A stretch of DNA of 64,000 nucleotides from Sva-07 sp963710625 (GCA_963710625.1 CAVQBG010000009.1:248001-312000), one strand, 5' to 3'; positions 17,561 through 26,833 are shown, counted from the stretch's first letter. Notes: a model not told the origin generated them from the sequence alone. Made by a program: numbers and translations.

Positions 17561-17932
17561 TCAGGTGGCGGCGATCGACAACCATTCGTCGTCGGTCCAG
17601 TGCCGGCGCAGCTCGGTGCTGACGAAGTCGGCGGTCCAGCGGACCATGTCGATCCAGGGGAGATCCGCGGAGGCGATCTCGGTGTAGGCCATCCCGTCGA
17701 GCAGCAGCGCGGCGTCGTCGATGCCGATCGTCACGTTGGCGGACTCGGCGGTTCCTTGGCCGGTGTCGTCGATGCCGAGCGTGATGCCGAGGCGGGCCTC
17801 GACCTCCATCAGTCGGCCGACGTCCCATCGGCTCCGATCGCCCGACATCGCCTGGTCGGTCATGATCCCGAGGATCTGAGCGAGCGCCATCCGGGCGTCG
17901 GCCTCCAGTTCGAACTCGCGGGGAAGACGCAC
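17561..17932 (-). CDS. Small hypothetical protein
   Basis: A 123-residue acidic protein (MRLPREFELEADARMALAQ...) with a central VTIGIDDAALLLDGMAYTEIASAD stretch and a C-terminal RWTADFVSTELRRHWTDDEW. I recognise no family. The GTG at 17932 is chosen because GGAGG lies eight bases before it; the longer open frame upstream overlaps the divergent formate dehydrogenase start and has non-protein-like composition. It follows nth by 40 bp on the opposite side and is divergent from the formate dehydrogenase operon. It could be unrelated to both. Confidence 0.65.
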   Translation of the reverse strand: MRLPREFELEADARMALAQILGIMTDQAMSGDRSRWDVGRLMEVEARLGITLGIDDTGQGTAESANVTIGIDDAALLLDGMAYTEIASADLPWIDMVRWTADFVSTELRRHWTDDEWLSIAAT

Positions 17933-18027
17933 GCCGTCATCCTCCCATCGCCTGCCGGCAGCGGCCTGTTCGAGCCACGATTCGATGCTCGACCGACGCC
18001 GAAACCGCGTCGCGGTAGTGTCGAGGC

Positions 18028-19992
18028 ATGGCTGCGTTCGGAGCACGGCGACATCGGTACCGCCCCCTCGACCGGCTGACCCGACCGCTGGTCCGCGACG
18101 GCGACACCCTGCGTCCCGCGAGCTGGGACGAGGCACTCGATCGGGCGGCGAGCGGCTTTCGCACCGCGCTGGAGCGGGAGACCGGCTCCGGGATCGGGGT
18201 CTTCTCGTGCTCGAAGTCGACCAACGAGATGAACTTCATCGCCCAGAAGCTCGCTCGTACCGCCTTCGCCACCAACGACATCGACAGCTGCAACCGGACT
18301 TGACACGCACCGTCGGTGGTCGGTCTGGCCACGGTCTTCGGTGCCGGCGGGGGGACGTCGTCGTATGCAGAAGCGCGAGACGCCGATGTCATCGTGATGT
18401 GGGGTTCGAACGCCCGCAATGCCCATCCCATCTACTTCCACCACGTGCTGCAGGCCGTGCGTCGTGGCGCCGAGTTGTTCGTCGTCGACCCTCGCCGAAC
18501 CGAGACGGCGCGGTTCGCCGATCGTTGGCTCGGTCTCGAGGTGGGGACGGACATCGCGCTGTCGAACACCGTCGCACGGGAGATCATCGCTGCCGGCCTG
18601 GTCCATCACGACTTCGTCGAGCGCGCCACGTCCGGCTTCGACGAGTACGCCGCCTCCGTCGAGCCCTGGACGCTCGAACGGGGCAGCGAGGTGACCGGCG
18701 TCCCGCCCGACGCGATACGCGAGCTCGCCCATGCCTACGCCACCGCCAGGGCCGCGCAGCTGTGTTGGACGCTCGGGATCACCGAACATCACAACGGTGT
18801 CGACAACGTCCTGTCGCTGTGCAACCTCGCACTGCTCGCCGGTCAGGTCGGCCGGTACGGCGCTGGGCTGTCGCCGCTGCGCGGGCAGAACAACGTGCAG
18901 GGCGGCGGTGACATGGGAGCGCTGCCCGACCGGCTGCCCGGATTCCAGCGCGTCGACGACGGTGGCGCCCGGGCGAGATTCGAGGCCGAATGGGGCGCCA
19001 CCGTGCCGCCGACACCCGGGCGGAACCTCACCCAGATGTTCGATGCGATGGAACACCGCAGCCTCCGTTCGCTGCTCGTGGTCGGCGAGAACCCGGCGCA
19101 GTCCGAGGCCGACGTGAGCCGGGCGGTGGAACTGCTCCGCGGTCTCGACCATCTCGTGGTGCTCGACATCCATCGCACCGGCACTGCCGAACTCGCCGAC
19201 GTCGTGCTCCCCGGTTCGGCGTCGTGGTGCGAGTCCGACGGGACGGTGACGAACTCCGAGCGCCGCGTGCAGCGGGTTCGCAAGGCCCTCGATCCGCCGG
19301 GGGAAGCCCGCGACGACATCGACATCCTGGTCGAGCTGGCCCGTCGGCTCGGCCACGACTGGACCTACGACACCCACGAGGACATCTGGAACGAAGTGCG
19401 CCGGCTCTCGCCGATGCACGCGGGCATGTCGTGGGCACGGATCGAGGCGACCGGCGGCCTGCAGTGGCCGTGTCCGTCCGAGGACTCGGTCGAGCCCTCC
19501 TTCCTGCACGGCCGCCTGTGGGCCGACGACCCGGCCGCCCGTGGACCTCGCGCTCCGTTCAGCGTGGTCGCCCACGAACCGCCGGCCGAGGCGGTCACCG
19601 CGGAGTTCCCACTGCGGCTGACCACCGGACGACGACTCGACTCCTACAACACCGGGGTGCAGTCCGGCGGCTACCGGAGTCCCAACCGGCACGGGGAGAG
19701 CGTCGACGTGTCGCCCGCCGACGCCCGGTCGCTGGACCTGTCCGAGGGCGAGCTCGTCCGGGTGACCTCGCCACGCGGGACGGTGGAGGCGCCGGTCCGC
19801 ATCGACCGGGGGTTGCGTGCCGGTCTGGTGTTCATGACCTTCCACTTCCCCGACGAGGTCGACGTCAACCGCCTGACGATCGACGCCACCGACCCGAAGT
19901 CGGGCACCGCCGAGTTCAAGGCGGCCGCCGTACGGATCGAGAAGATCGAGACGGCCGATCATCCGACGACCGAGCGGACGGTCACCTCGTGA
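18028..19992 (+). CDS. fdhA: Selenocysteine-containing formate dehydrogenase catalytic subunit (molybdopterin domains only)
   Basis: The gene reads through an in-frame TGA at 18301-18303 (codon 92): ...DIDSCNRT-U-HAPSVVGLATVFG..., matching the formate dehydrogenase active site in which Sec (or Cys) is followed by His and precedes APSVAGL. The 654-residue product carries the bis-MGD domains (MWGSNARNAHPIYFHH, LGITEHHNGVDNV, GQNNVQGGGDMGALP) and the C-terminal MopB domain (LTTGRRLDSYNTG, LVFMTFHFPDE). It would oxidise formate to CO2 or reduce CO2. It lacks the N-terminal 4Fe-4S domain normal for this family; that domain is at the end of the protein encoded at 21739. Its N-terminus RYRPLDRLTRPL begins exactly where the canonical protein continues after that domain. 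Sec insertion needs selABCD elsewhere. Confidence 0.92.
18301..18340 (+). promoter_or_regulatory. Bacterial SECIS-like element directing Sec at the TGA
   Basis: The TGA is followed by CACG and a hairpin at 18316-18332: GTGG pairs with CCAC, a U at 18320 is bulged or wobble-paired, C-G closes it, and the loop is GGTCTG (18322-18327). As I recall the E. coli fdhF SECIS, UGACACG and an apical GGUCU at the same distance from UGA (positions 22-26) are shared features recognised by SelB. Confidence 0.85.
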
Positions 19993-20020
19993 GCCGTCGA
20001 GCACGCTCAGGGCCGAGCCG

Positions 20021-21742
20021 ATGGAACTGACGGTTCGCGGCATCGCGCCGACCGACGACGAACGCGAGGCGATCGAATCGGTGCTCGGCCGCCCGCCCGC
20101 GACGAGCGACCACGAGCGTCGCGGAGGGCAGGCCCTGCGGTCGCTTCGGCATCAGCTGCTCCCGACGCTCCATGCCGTGAACGATCGGGGGGGTTGGATC
20201 AGCCAGCACGCCATCGACCACATCGCCGAGCGACTCGACGTGTCACCCGCCGAGATCTTCGGCGTCGCCACGTTCTACGGCCTCTTCTCCACCGCCGAAC
20301 GGTCGGGACGCCAGGTGCACGTGTGCGTCGATCTCGCCTGCCGCGCCGCCGGGGGCTGTCGCGACGCCGATCTGCCCTCCGGGACGCACCCGTCGCCGTG
20401 TCTCGGACTGTGCGAGCAGGCGCCGGCCGCACTGGTGGTCGAGCCGGGCGACCCCGTCCGGCGCGCCACCGTGGGCGGTCTCGACCTCCCGGCGATCGAA
20501 GGGCTCGCCGCCGGTGGGCCGATCGAGCCGAGGTCGACCCGCACGCTGGCCTCGGTGCCGCAGGCCGGCGACGATGACCTGGTGCTGCTCGCCCGCGCGG
20601 ATGGGGCCGACCCGTTGGATCTCGACGCGTACGTGGAACGCGGCGGATTGCGGGCCCTGGCCCGCGCCCGCGAGATCGGCGCCGACGCCGTGATCGCACT
20701 CGTCGAGGCTTCCGGGCTGATCGGTCGGGGTGGCGCAGGGTTCCCCACGGCGAGGAAGTGGGCGGCGGTGCGGGCACGAGCGGCGGCGGCGCACCACCTC
20801 GTGTGCAACGCCGACGAGTCCGAACCCGGCACGTTCAAGGACCGGCATCTCATCGAGCACGACCCGTTCGGGCTGCTCGAGTCGATGTGCATCGCGGCGC
20901 TCGCCACCGGCTGCGACCACGGATGGATCTACCTGCGCGGCGAGTACCCGGAGGCGGAGGCGATCCTGCTCGACGCGATCGAGCGTTTCCGTACCCACGG
21001 GGTCCTCGACGGAGCGTTCGACATCGAACTCCGCCGGGGCGCGGGCGCCTACATCTGCGGCGAGGAGACGGCGATCTTCAATTCGATCGAAGGGCACCGC
21101 GGCGAGCCGCGCAACAAACCGCCGTACCCGTTCGAGGCCGGCCTGTTCGGGCTTCCGACCGTGGTCAACAACGTCGAGACGCTGATGAACGTGCCGTCGA
21201 TCGTGCTCGGTCGGCCGGCGGCGAACCGCCGGGTGTTCTGTCTCTCGGGCGCCATCGCCGTCCCGGGCGTCTACGAGGTCGAGCTGGGGCTGACACTCGG
21301 CGAGCTGATCGAACTCGCCGGCGGGCTGCGCCCGGGGAGCGAACTGCAGGCCGTGCTGCTCGGCGGCGCGGCTGGCCGCTACGTCGGGCCGGACCGGCTG
21401 GACCTCGTGCTCGACCACGAACCGGTGAGCGCGGCGGGGCTCACGCTGGGGTCCGGCGTGGTGATGGTGCTCGACCGCTCGGTCGACCTGGTCGACCAGC
21501 TCCGCCGGATCGCGGCGTTCTTCCGGGACGAGTCGTGCGGCCAGTGCGTGCCGTGCCGGGTGGGCACCGTCCGCCAGGAGGAGGTGCTCGCCCGGCTGGC
21601 CGACGGCGAGCGCACTGGACAGTTCGAACTGCTCGCCGACATCGGGCGGGCGATGGCCGACGCCTCGATCTGCGGGCTCGGCCAGACCGCTCACCATGCC
21701 GTCGAGTCGGCGGTCGTCGACCTGGGGGTGTTCCGACCGTGA
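20021..21742 (+). CDS. NAD-dependent formate dehydrogenase NuoE/NuoF-type fusion subunit (FdsG-FdsB-like)
   Basis: This 573-residue fusion begins with a NuoE-like thioredoxin-fold [2Fe-2S] domain (residues 1-150; ligands in VCVDLAC and SPCLGLC). A NuoF-like domain follows, with GRGGAGFPTARKW (FMN/NADH site), the AYICGEETAIFNSIEG segment and the 4Fe-4S ligands ESCGQCVPCRVGT plus a later ICGLG. It would pass electrons from formate to NAD+. It is 28 bp after the catalytic gene, and its stop overlaps the next start (GTGA). Separate fdsG and fdsB genes are the usual state; here they are one protein. Confidence 0.92.
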   Translation: MELTVRGIAPTDDEREAIESVLGRPPATSDHERRGGQALRSLRHQLLPTLHAVNDRGGWISQHAIDHIAERLDVSPAEIFGVATFYGLFSTAERSGRQVHVCVDLACRAAGGCRDADLPSGTHPSPCLGLCEQAPAALVVEPGDPVRRATVGGLDLPAIEGLAAGGPIEPRSTRTLASVPQAGDDDLVLLARADGADPLDLDAYVERGGLRALARAREIGADAVIALVEASGLIGRGGAGFPTARKWAAVRARAAAAHHLVCNADESEPGTFKDRHLIEHDPFGLLESMCIAALATGCDHGWIYLRGEYPEAEAILLDAIERFRTHGVLDGAFDIELRRGAGAYICGEETAIFNSIEGHRGEPRNKPPYPFEAGLFGLPTVVNNVETLMNVPSIVLGRPAANRRVFCLSGAIAVPGVYEVELGLTLGELIELAGGLRPGSELQAVLLGGAAGRYVGPDRLDLVLDHEPVSAAGLTLGSGVVMVLDRSVDLVDQLRRIAAFFRDESCGQCVPCRVGTVRQEEVLARLADGERTGQFELLADIGRAMADASICGLGQTAHHAVESAVVDLGVFRP

Positions 21743-22674
21743 ACACGCGCTCCAACGACGACCGACCGGATCGCGTCACCGCGACGATCGACGGCGCGAC
21801 GGTCGAGGTCCACGCAGGCACGACGATCCTCGATGCATGCCGCGGCACCGGCGGCGACATCCCGACGCTGTGCTTCGGCGACACGATCACGCCGAAGAAC
21901 GCGTGTCGACTCTGCGTGGTCGACGTCGAGGGCTCGCGGGCGCTGGTGCCCGCATGCTCGCGACCGCTGGAGCCCGGGATGGTCGTCCGCACGCGGTCCG
22001 AACGGGTCGACCACGCCCGACGGATGGTGCTCGAGTTCCTCGGTTCATCCGTCGACCTGTCGCTCACGGAGCACGTGGCGGACTGGAACGACGAGTACGG
22101 CGTCGACGTCGGCCGCTACGGCGACCGGGCGGCGACCGTCGCACAGCCGGTGAAGATCGACAACGACCTCTACGTGCGCGACTACGCCAAGTGCATCCTC
22201 TGCTACCAGTGCGTCGATGCGTGTGGTGAGCAGTGGCAGCAGAGCTTCGTCATCGCGATCGCCGGCCGCGGATTCGCCGCACACGTCTCCACAGAGAACG
22301 GCGTGGCGCTCCCGGACTCGGCGTGCGTGTACTGCGGCAACTGCATCCAGGTGTGCCCGACGGGGGCGCTGATGCCGACCACCGAGTTCGACCTGCGTGC
22401 GGCGGGGACGTGGGATCCCGAGCGACAGAGCGCCACCGAGACGATCTGCGGATTCTGCGGTGTCGGGTGCGGGCTGGTCCTGCACGTGCAGGACGACAGG
22501 ATCGTGAGGGTCGACTCGCCCGCCGACAACCCGATCACGCACGGCAACCTCTGCATCAAGGGCCGCTTCGGATTCCAGCACGTCCAGCATCGCCCCGCCG
22601 GAGCATCGGATTCGCCCACCGAGCCACCATCGGATCGGCAGAGACCGGGTCAGGACGGGCGGGCCGGCGAGTAG
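21739..22674 (+). CDS. Formate dehydrogenase iron-sulfur half-subunit (NuoG-like Fe-S domains plus the Mo-type 4Fe-4S domain)
   Basis: The 311-residue protein contains, in order, a [2Fe-2S] ferredoxin domain (TLCFGD...ACRLCVVDV), a His/Cys region, two 4Fe-4S motifs (CILCYQCVDACGE, CVYCGNCIQVCPTGAL), and the molybdopterin-oxidoreductase 4Fe-4S domain (CGFCGVGCGL ... NLCIKGRFG). It ends soon after NLCIKGRFGFQHVQHRP, the exact point where canonical FdsA/FdhA proteins continue into the catalytic domain. Here that domain is a separate gene upstream. The GTG start overlaps the previous stop. It would bridge the active site and the NADH-binding subunit. The last 25 bp overlap convergent fdhD. Confidence 0.92.
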   Translation: MNTRSNDDRPDRVTATIDGATVEVHAGTTILDACRGTGGDIPTLCFGDTITPKNACRLCVVDVEGSRALVPACSRPLEPGMVVRTRSERVDHARRMVLEFLGSSVDLSLTEHVADWNDEYGVDVGRYGDRAATVAQPVKIDNDLYVRDYAKCILCYQCVDACGEQWQQSFVIAIAGRGFAAHVSTENGVALPDSACVYCGNCIQVCPTGALMPTTEFDLRAAGTWDPERQSATETICGFCGVGCGLVLHVQDDRIVRVDSPADNPITHGNLCIKGRFGFQHVQHRPAGASDSPTEPPSDRQRPGQDGRAGE

Positions 22675-23468
22675 ACGTTGAAGCCGTCGTCGCGCACGAA
22701 CCCCACGAGCACCAGCCCGGCCCGTCGGGCGGCGGCGACCGCGAGGGCGGTCGGGGCGCTGACGGCGAGCAGGGTCGAGAAGCCCGCCGCCCAGGCCTTC
22801 TGCACCATTTCGATGCTCGCGCGTCCGCTGACGAACAATCCGAGGCCGGTGGCCGGGACGGCACCCGACAGTCCGAGCACCATCGAGCCGACGACCTTGT
22901 CGACCGCGTTGTGACGACCGACGTCCTCGCGCACCACTCGCAGCGTGCCGGTGCGGTCGAACGCCGCCGCGGAGTGCACCGCGCCGGTGGCGGCGAAGAG
23001 CCGCGAGGTGGAGGCCATCCGCGCCGGCACCGAGGCGAGGACGTCGTAGGCGATCGGTTCGCTGACGGGGAGCGGTTCGAGGCGGGCACACATGTCGTCG
23101 AGCTGCTCGCTGCCGCACCATCCGCAACTCGACGCGACCGTCCCGAGCCGCGGGGACGGCTCGGGGGCACGTCCGGCGGTCTCGACGGTGACGACGTTGA
23201 ACTCGGTGTCGACGGCACTGCCGTCCGCGCAGTACCGCACACCGGTGACCGTCGCCGCGCCGAGCAGGCCTTCGGCGAAACAGAACCCGGCTGCGAGTTC
23301 GAAGTCGTGCCCCGGCGTGCGCATCGTGGTGGCGACGACCGTTCCATCGAGCTGGATCGTCATCGGTTCTTCGACGATCAGTTCGTCGAAGGTGGACCGT
23401 GCGGCGGCACCGGTCCCCGCGTGGTCGATCCGGGTGATCCGCAGGCGTTCCTTGCGGCGCCGCGCCAT
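22650..23468 (-). CDS. fdhD: Formate dehydrogenase accessory sulfurtransferase FdhD
   Basis: The 272-residue protein has FELAAGFCFAEGLL, the sulfur-carrying cysteine loop SSCGWCGSE (C-x2-C), VREDVGRHNAVDKVVG and the FVSGRASIEMVQKA segment, all typical of FdhD. FdhD transfers sulfur from IscS to the molybdenum cofactor and is required for formate dehydrogenase activity. It is convergent with the dehydrogenase operon. Its ATG shares one base with the stop of the small membrane-protein gene upstream (TGATG), so both are translated as a unit. Confidence 0.95.
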   Translation of the reverse strand: MARRRKERLRITRIDHAGTGAAARSTFDELIVEEPMTIQLDGTVVATTMRTPGHDFELAAGFCFAEGLLGAATVTGVRYCADGSAVDTEFNVVTVETAGRAPEPSPRLGTVASSCGWCGSEQLDDMCARLEPLPVSEPIAYDVLASVPARMASTSRLFAATGAVHSAAAFDRTGTLRVVREDVGRHNAVDKVVGSMVLGLSGAVPATGLGLFVSGRASIEMVQKAWAAGFSTLLAVSAPTALAVAAARRAGLVLVGFVRDDGFNVYSPARPS

Positions 23469-23761
23469 CAGGCGAACCGTCGATCGATCTCCCGGCGACC
23501 GGAGTTGCTGGAGCTGAACCAACTCCCGAGGTCGACGATGAACGCGAACATCACGATCACCCAGCCGAAGCCGTTGATCGGGTCGCCCCACTGGTCCATC
23601 AGGACGTAGGCGAGGGTCGTGTACGGCAGGAAGAGCCAGCCGATGAACCCGATCCAGAAGCTGTCGAATGCGGTGTCGTTCCAGTTGGTGAACATCTCCA
23701 GCAGGACGAGAGCGACGCGCGGGAACACCGCGCCGAGGAGCAGGAACAGACATCCGCACAT
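23468..23761 (-). CDS. Small membrane protein upstream of fdhD
   Basis: A 97-residue protein with about three membrane helices (MCGCLFLLLGAVFPRVALVLL; FWIGFIGWLFLPYTTLAYVLM; FGWVIVMFAFIVDLGSWF) and a short basic, Ser-rich tail. It resembles small actinobacterial membrane proteins of unknown function. The ATG at 23761 is preferred to an in-frame GTG eight codons upstream because it starts at the first helix. Translational coupling to fdhD suggests, but does not prove, a link to formate dehydrogenase maturation or formate transport. Confidence 0.75.
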   Translation of the reverse strand: MCGCLFLLLGAVFPRVALVLLEMFTNWNDTAFDSFWIGFIGWLFLPYTTLAYVLMDQWGDPINGFGWVIVMFAFIVDLGSWFSSSNSGRREIDRRFA

Positions 23762-23838
23762 GCCCCGAACACTACGCCGCCCCACGAACCTGCCGGGATG
23801 GGAGACTGTGGTGTGCGAGTGAGGCGCGCCGACCGACG

Positions 23839-24642
23839 ATGCTGACCCCCCGATGGCAGGCCGCGGTGCTGCTCATGGCAGTGCTCGCCGTCGCGGCGGG
23901 ATGTGCCTCCGACACCGCTGGGACGACGGCACCGTCCGGCAGCGAGTTCGCCGGCGCCGCACCGACGGACAGCGCGACGAGGACGACCGCCACATCGACG
24001 ACCGTCGGATCGGACGGGGCCGCGTCCACGACCGATGCGACGTCGCCCACCACCGACGCGACGTCGCCCACCTCGGTGCCCGCCGCCGCGCCGACCGCGT
24101 ACGTCGTGCCGGTCGCCGACGTCGCTGCTGCCGGATGGGGCACGACGCACTCGGGCTACCCGGCCACCGACATCTTCGCGGCGTGCAGCGCGAGCATCGT
24201 GTCGCCGGTCGACGGCGTCGTGCTCCAGGTTCGGACGATCGATCGGTGGGATCCGGCGGTCGACGATCCAGCGACCCGCGGCGGTCGCTCGGTGGCGGTG
24301 CTCGGCGACGACGGTGTGCGGTACTACCTCGCCCATTTCGACACGATCGAGCCGACGGTGACCGAGGGCGAACGCGTCGCCGCCGGCGACCCGCTCGGCA
24401 CGGTCGGCCGCAGCGGACGGTCGTCGGCATGTCATGCCCACTTCTCGATCTCGCCGCCCTGCCCCGGACCCGAGTGGTCGGTGCGTCGCGGCGTGATCTG
24501 GCCGTACCCCTACCTCGATGCCTGGGCGGCCGGTGACCCGCTCAGCCCGTCGGACGAGGTCACCCTCTGGGTGGCGGAGCAGCCCGAGGCGTGCGCCGAG
24601 GCGATGGCCGACCCCGACGCGGCCGGCGCCGCGTCACCCTGA
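23839..24642 (+). CDS. M23-family (LytM) peptidase-like lipoprotein
   Basis: The 267-residue protein has a lipoprotein signal peptide with lipobox (VAAGC, Cys at about residue 22). A Ser/Thr/Ala-rich linker follows, containing a short DATSPT repeat, and then a LytM domain (about 95-230). The metal ligands are recognisable as HSGYPATD and CHAHFS. Members cleave peptidoglycan cross-links or act as non-catalytic activators; here the ligands appear to be retained. It would be anchored on the outside of the membrane. It is monocistronic and divergent from the small membrane-protein/fdhD pair. Confidence 0.88.
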   Translation: MLTPRWQAAVLLMAVLAVAAGCASDTAGTTAPSGSEFAGAAPTDSATRTTATSTTVGSDGAASTTDATSPTTDATSPTSVPAAAPTAYVVPVADVAAAGWGTTHSGYPATDIFAACSASIVSPVDGVVLQVRTIDRWDPAVDDPATRGGRSVAVLGDDGVRYYLAHFDTIEPTVTEGERVAAGDPLGTVGRSGRSSACHAHFSISPPCPGPEWSVRRGVIWPYPYLDAWAAGDPLSPSDEVTLWVAEQPEACAEAMADPDAAGAASP

Positions 24643-24667
24643 CGACATCCGGGACACACACCCGCGA

Positions 24668-24709
24668 GCGATGAGCGAACGCCCCGGATACGGGGCCTTC
24701 GCTCATCGC
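24668..24709. repeat. 42-nt family palindrome (copy 1)
   Basis: GCGATGAGCGAA and TTCGCTCATCGC form the outer arms, with an inner GCCCCG/CGGGGC stem, one mismatch and a GATA loop. The element is the same length as those at 45010 and 45081 and shares the outer GATGAG/CTCATC. It lies between the M23 gene and the flavin oxidoreductase gene. Confidence 0.85.
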
Positions 24710-24757
24710 CGGTGCTTCGACCGTCGCTCGGAACTGCGCGTGTGCTGTGCTGCTGGG

Positions 24758-26005
24758 ATGCAGTTCGGCATCTTCTACGAACACCAGCTCCCGAAGCCGT
24801 GGAGCGTCGACGACGAGTACGAGCTCCTGCGCGACGCGCTCGATCAGGTCGAGCTCGCCGACCGGCTCGGGTTCGACTACGCGTGGGAGGTCGAGCACCA
24901 CTTCCTCGACGAGTACTCGCACTCGTCGGCGCCCGAGGTCTTCCTCGCCGCTGCGGCGGCTCGCACGAAGCGGATCCGGCTCGGGCACGGCATCCGCCAG
25001 GTGATCCCGAACTACAACCATCCCGCCCGGACCGCGGAGGGGATCGCCACGCTCGACCTGATCTCGAACGGTCGGGTCGACTTCGGCATCGGCGAGGGCG
25101 CGACGCGCCTGGAACTGCACGGGTTCGACATCCCGGCCAAGGAGAAGCGGGCGATGTCGTTGGAGGCCGCCGAGCAGATCGCCAACATGATGGTGCTCGA
25201 TCCGTATCCGGGCTACACGTCGGACCACTTCTCGATGCCGTGCCGCAACGTGCTGCCCAAGCCGCGCCAGAAGCCGCATCCCCCGATGTGGATCGCCTGC
25301 ACCAACCGCGACACGATCAAGGTGGCGGCACGCCACGGGCTCGGTGCGCTGGCGTTCAGCTTCGTCGACCCCGAGGAGGCGAAGGCCTGGGTCGAGATCT
25401 ACTACGACATCGTCAAGAGCGAGGAGTGCGTACCCCTCGGCCACAGGGTCAACGCGAACGTCGCGCTCGTCACCGGGTTCTCGCTCGACCACGATCGGGC
25501 CGAGGCGATCCGCCGGGGCCAGGAGGGCTTCGAGTTCTTCGGGTACGCCCTCAATGCGCTCGTCGCTCACGACCAGGTTCCCGGGCGAACCGACCTGTGG
25601 GGCGAGTTCCAGGCACGGCGCTCGCCCGACTCGACCGAACAACGCATCGCCGCAGCCGCCGCGCACGACGACACCTACGCGAGCTGCATCGGCACGCCGG
25701 CCGACGCTCGACGACACCTGCGCGAGATGCGCGATGTCGGCGTCGACCAGGTGATCTTCATCCAACAGGCCGGCCGCAACCGCCACGCCGACATCTGTTC
25801 GTCACTCGAGTTGTTCGCCGCCGAGGTGATGCCCGAGTTCGCTGCCGAGGAGGCCGACCGTCAGCGGCGCAAGGCCGCCGAGCTGGCGCCGTTCATCGAG
25901 GCAGCGCTCACCCGCAAGCAGTGGATGCAACCGCTCGCCGACGACGAGATCCCCGTCGTGAAGGCCTCCGTGAAGAAGGCCCAGACCTCCGGCAGCCTCA
26001 CCTGA
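24758..26005 (+). CDS. LLM-class flavin-dependent oxidoreductase (luciferase-like)
   Basis: The 415-residue protein starts MQFGIFYEHQLPKPWS and has the bacterial-luciferase TIM-barrel pattern: WEVEHHFLDEYSHSSAPEVFL, GHGIRQVIPNYNHPARTAE, DFGIGEGATRLEL and PPMWIACTNRDT. Such enzymes use FMNH2 or F420 as cofactor; actinobacterial members act on diverse xenobiotics and natural products. The start codon at 24758 follows GGG at short spacing and matches the family N-terminus. It is convergent with the hydrolase gene, six bases away. Cofactor and substrate are not predictable here. Confidence 0.9.
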   Translation: MQFGIFYEHQLPKPWSVDDEYELLRDALDQVELADRLGFDYAWEVEHHFLDEYSHSSAPEVFLAAAAARTKRIRLGHGIRQVIPNYNHPARTAEGIATLDLISNGRVDFGIGEGATRLELHGFDIPAKEKRAMSLEAAEQIANMMVLDPYPGYTSDHFSMPCRNVLPKPRQKPHPPMWIACTNRDTIKVAARHGLGALAFSFVDPEEAKAWVEIYYDIVKSEECVPLGHRVNANVALVTGFSLDHDRAEAIRRGQEGFEFFGYALNALVAHDQVPGRTDLWGEFQARRSPDSTEQRIAAAAAHDDTYASCIGTPADARRHLREMRDVGVDQVIFIQQAGRNRHADICSSLELFAAEVMPEFAAEEADRQRRKAAELAPFIEAALTRKQWMQPLADDEIPVVKASVKKAQTSGSLT

Positions 26006-26011
26006 CGGTGG

Positions 26012-26833
26012 TCAGGCGAGGCGCTGGAGGAATCCCGACAACGTCTCGAACCAGGCGTCGGGCTGCTCCCACTGGGGCGAATGACCAGCGTCGGCGATGG
26101 TCGCGAGCTGCGCACGCTCGATCGTGTCCGCCATCCGCCGGCTGTCGTCCAGGAACGGTCCGTCGAGTTCGCCGACGATCACCAGCGTCGGCACGGCGAC
26201 CGCACGGAGCCGTTCGAGGCGATCGGGCTCGGTTGTCAGCATCATCGAGCAGGCGGCGAACATCTCGGGCACTGCGCCGACCATGTTCGCCCGCTGCTGG
26301 GCGATGATGTCGGGCCGCTCGGCCCGGACCCGCTTGTAGGCGTCGGTCTCCAGCGGGTTGGGCCCACCCGAGTCGAACAGATCGGCCAGCGCCGCCATGC
26401 CATCGCTGATCGCGAAGGCGCCGCCGATCTCGAGGAGTTCGGTCGTGGCCAGGTGCAGCGGCCCGTGCACCGTGTCCATCAGGATCAGTGCAGCCAGCCG
26501 CTCGTGGTGGTCGAGCGCGAACTGCTGGGCGACGACGCCACCCATCGAGTGGCCGAGCAGCACGAAGCGGTCCCATCCGAGGTCGTCGGCGAGGGCGAGC
26601 ACGTCGGCGACGAAGGCGGCGACCGTGTACGCCGACGCGTCGCGGGGTCCGCCGGTCTCGCCGTGACCGCGCAGGTCGGGAGCCACGACGTGCCAGCCCG
26701 CCGCTGCGAGCGGGGTGAGGTGGTCGGCGAAGTCGGTCCGCGCTCCGGTGAACCCGTGCACCAGCATCAGCGGTCGTCCTCCGGCGCCCGCCTCGGTGTA
26801 CGACATCGGCCGGGCTGCGTCGTGGGCGGTCAT
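26012..26833 (-). CDS. Alpha/beta-fold hydrolase
   Basis: The 273-residue protein shows MLVHGFTGARTDF (oxyanion region), the nucleophile elbow LLGHSMGGVVAQQ, an acid segment VIVGELDGPF and the catalytic histidine in DAGHSPQWEQP. It belongs to the esterase/lactonase/dehalogenase-type alpha/beta hydrolases. The ATG at 26833 gives normal length; an upstream in-frame start adds about 23 residues without a good ribosome site. It has no signal peptide and is cytoplasmic. Nearby genes do not reveal a substrate. Confidence 0.88.
   Translation of the reverse strand: MTAHDAARPMSYTEAGAGGRPLMLVHGFTGARTDFADHLTPLAAAGWHVVAPDLRGHGETGGPRDASAYTVAAFVADVLALADDLGWDRFVLLGHSMGGVVAQQFALDHHERLAALILMDTVHGPLHLATTELLEIGGAFAISDGMAALADLFDSGGPNPLETDAYKRVRAERPDIIAQQRANMVGAVPEMFAACSMMLTTEPDRLERLRAVAVPTLVIVGELDGPFLDDSRRMADTIERAQLATIADAGHSPQWEQPDAWFETLSGFLQRLA

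Noticed and set aside
18316..19992. Formate dehydrogenase starting at an internal GTG after the TGA
   Set aside because: That start would delete the active-site residue and conserved upstream sequence; Sec readthrough explains both halves.
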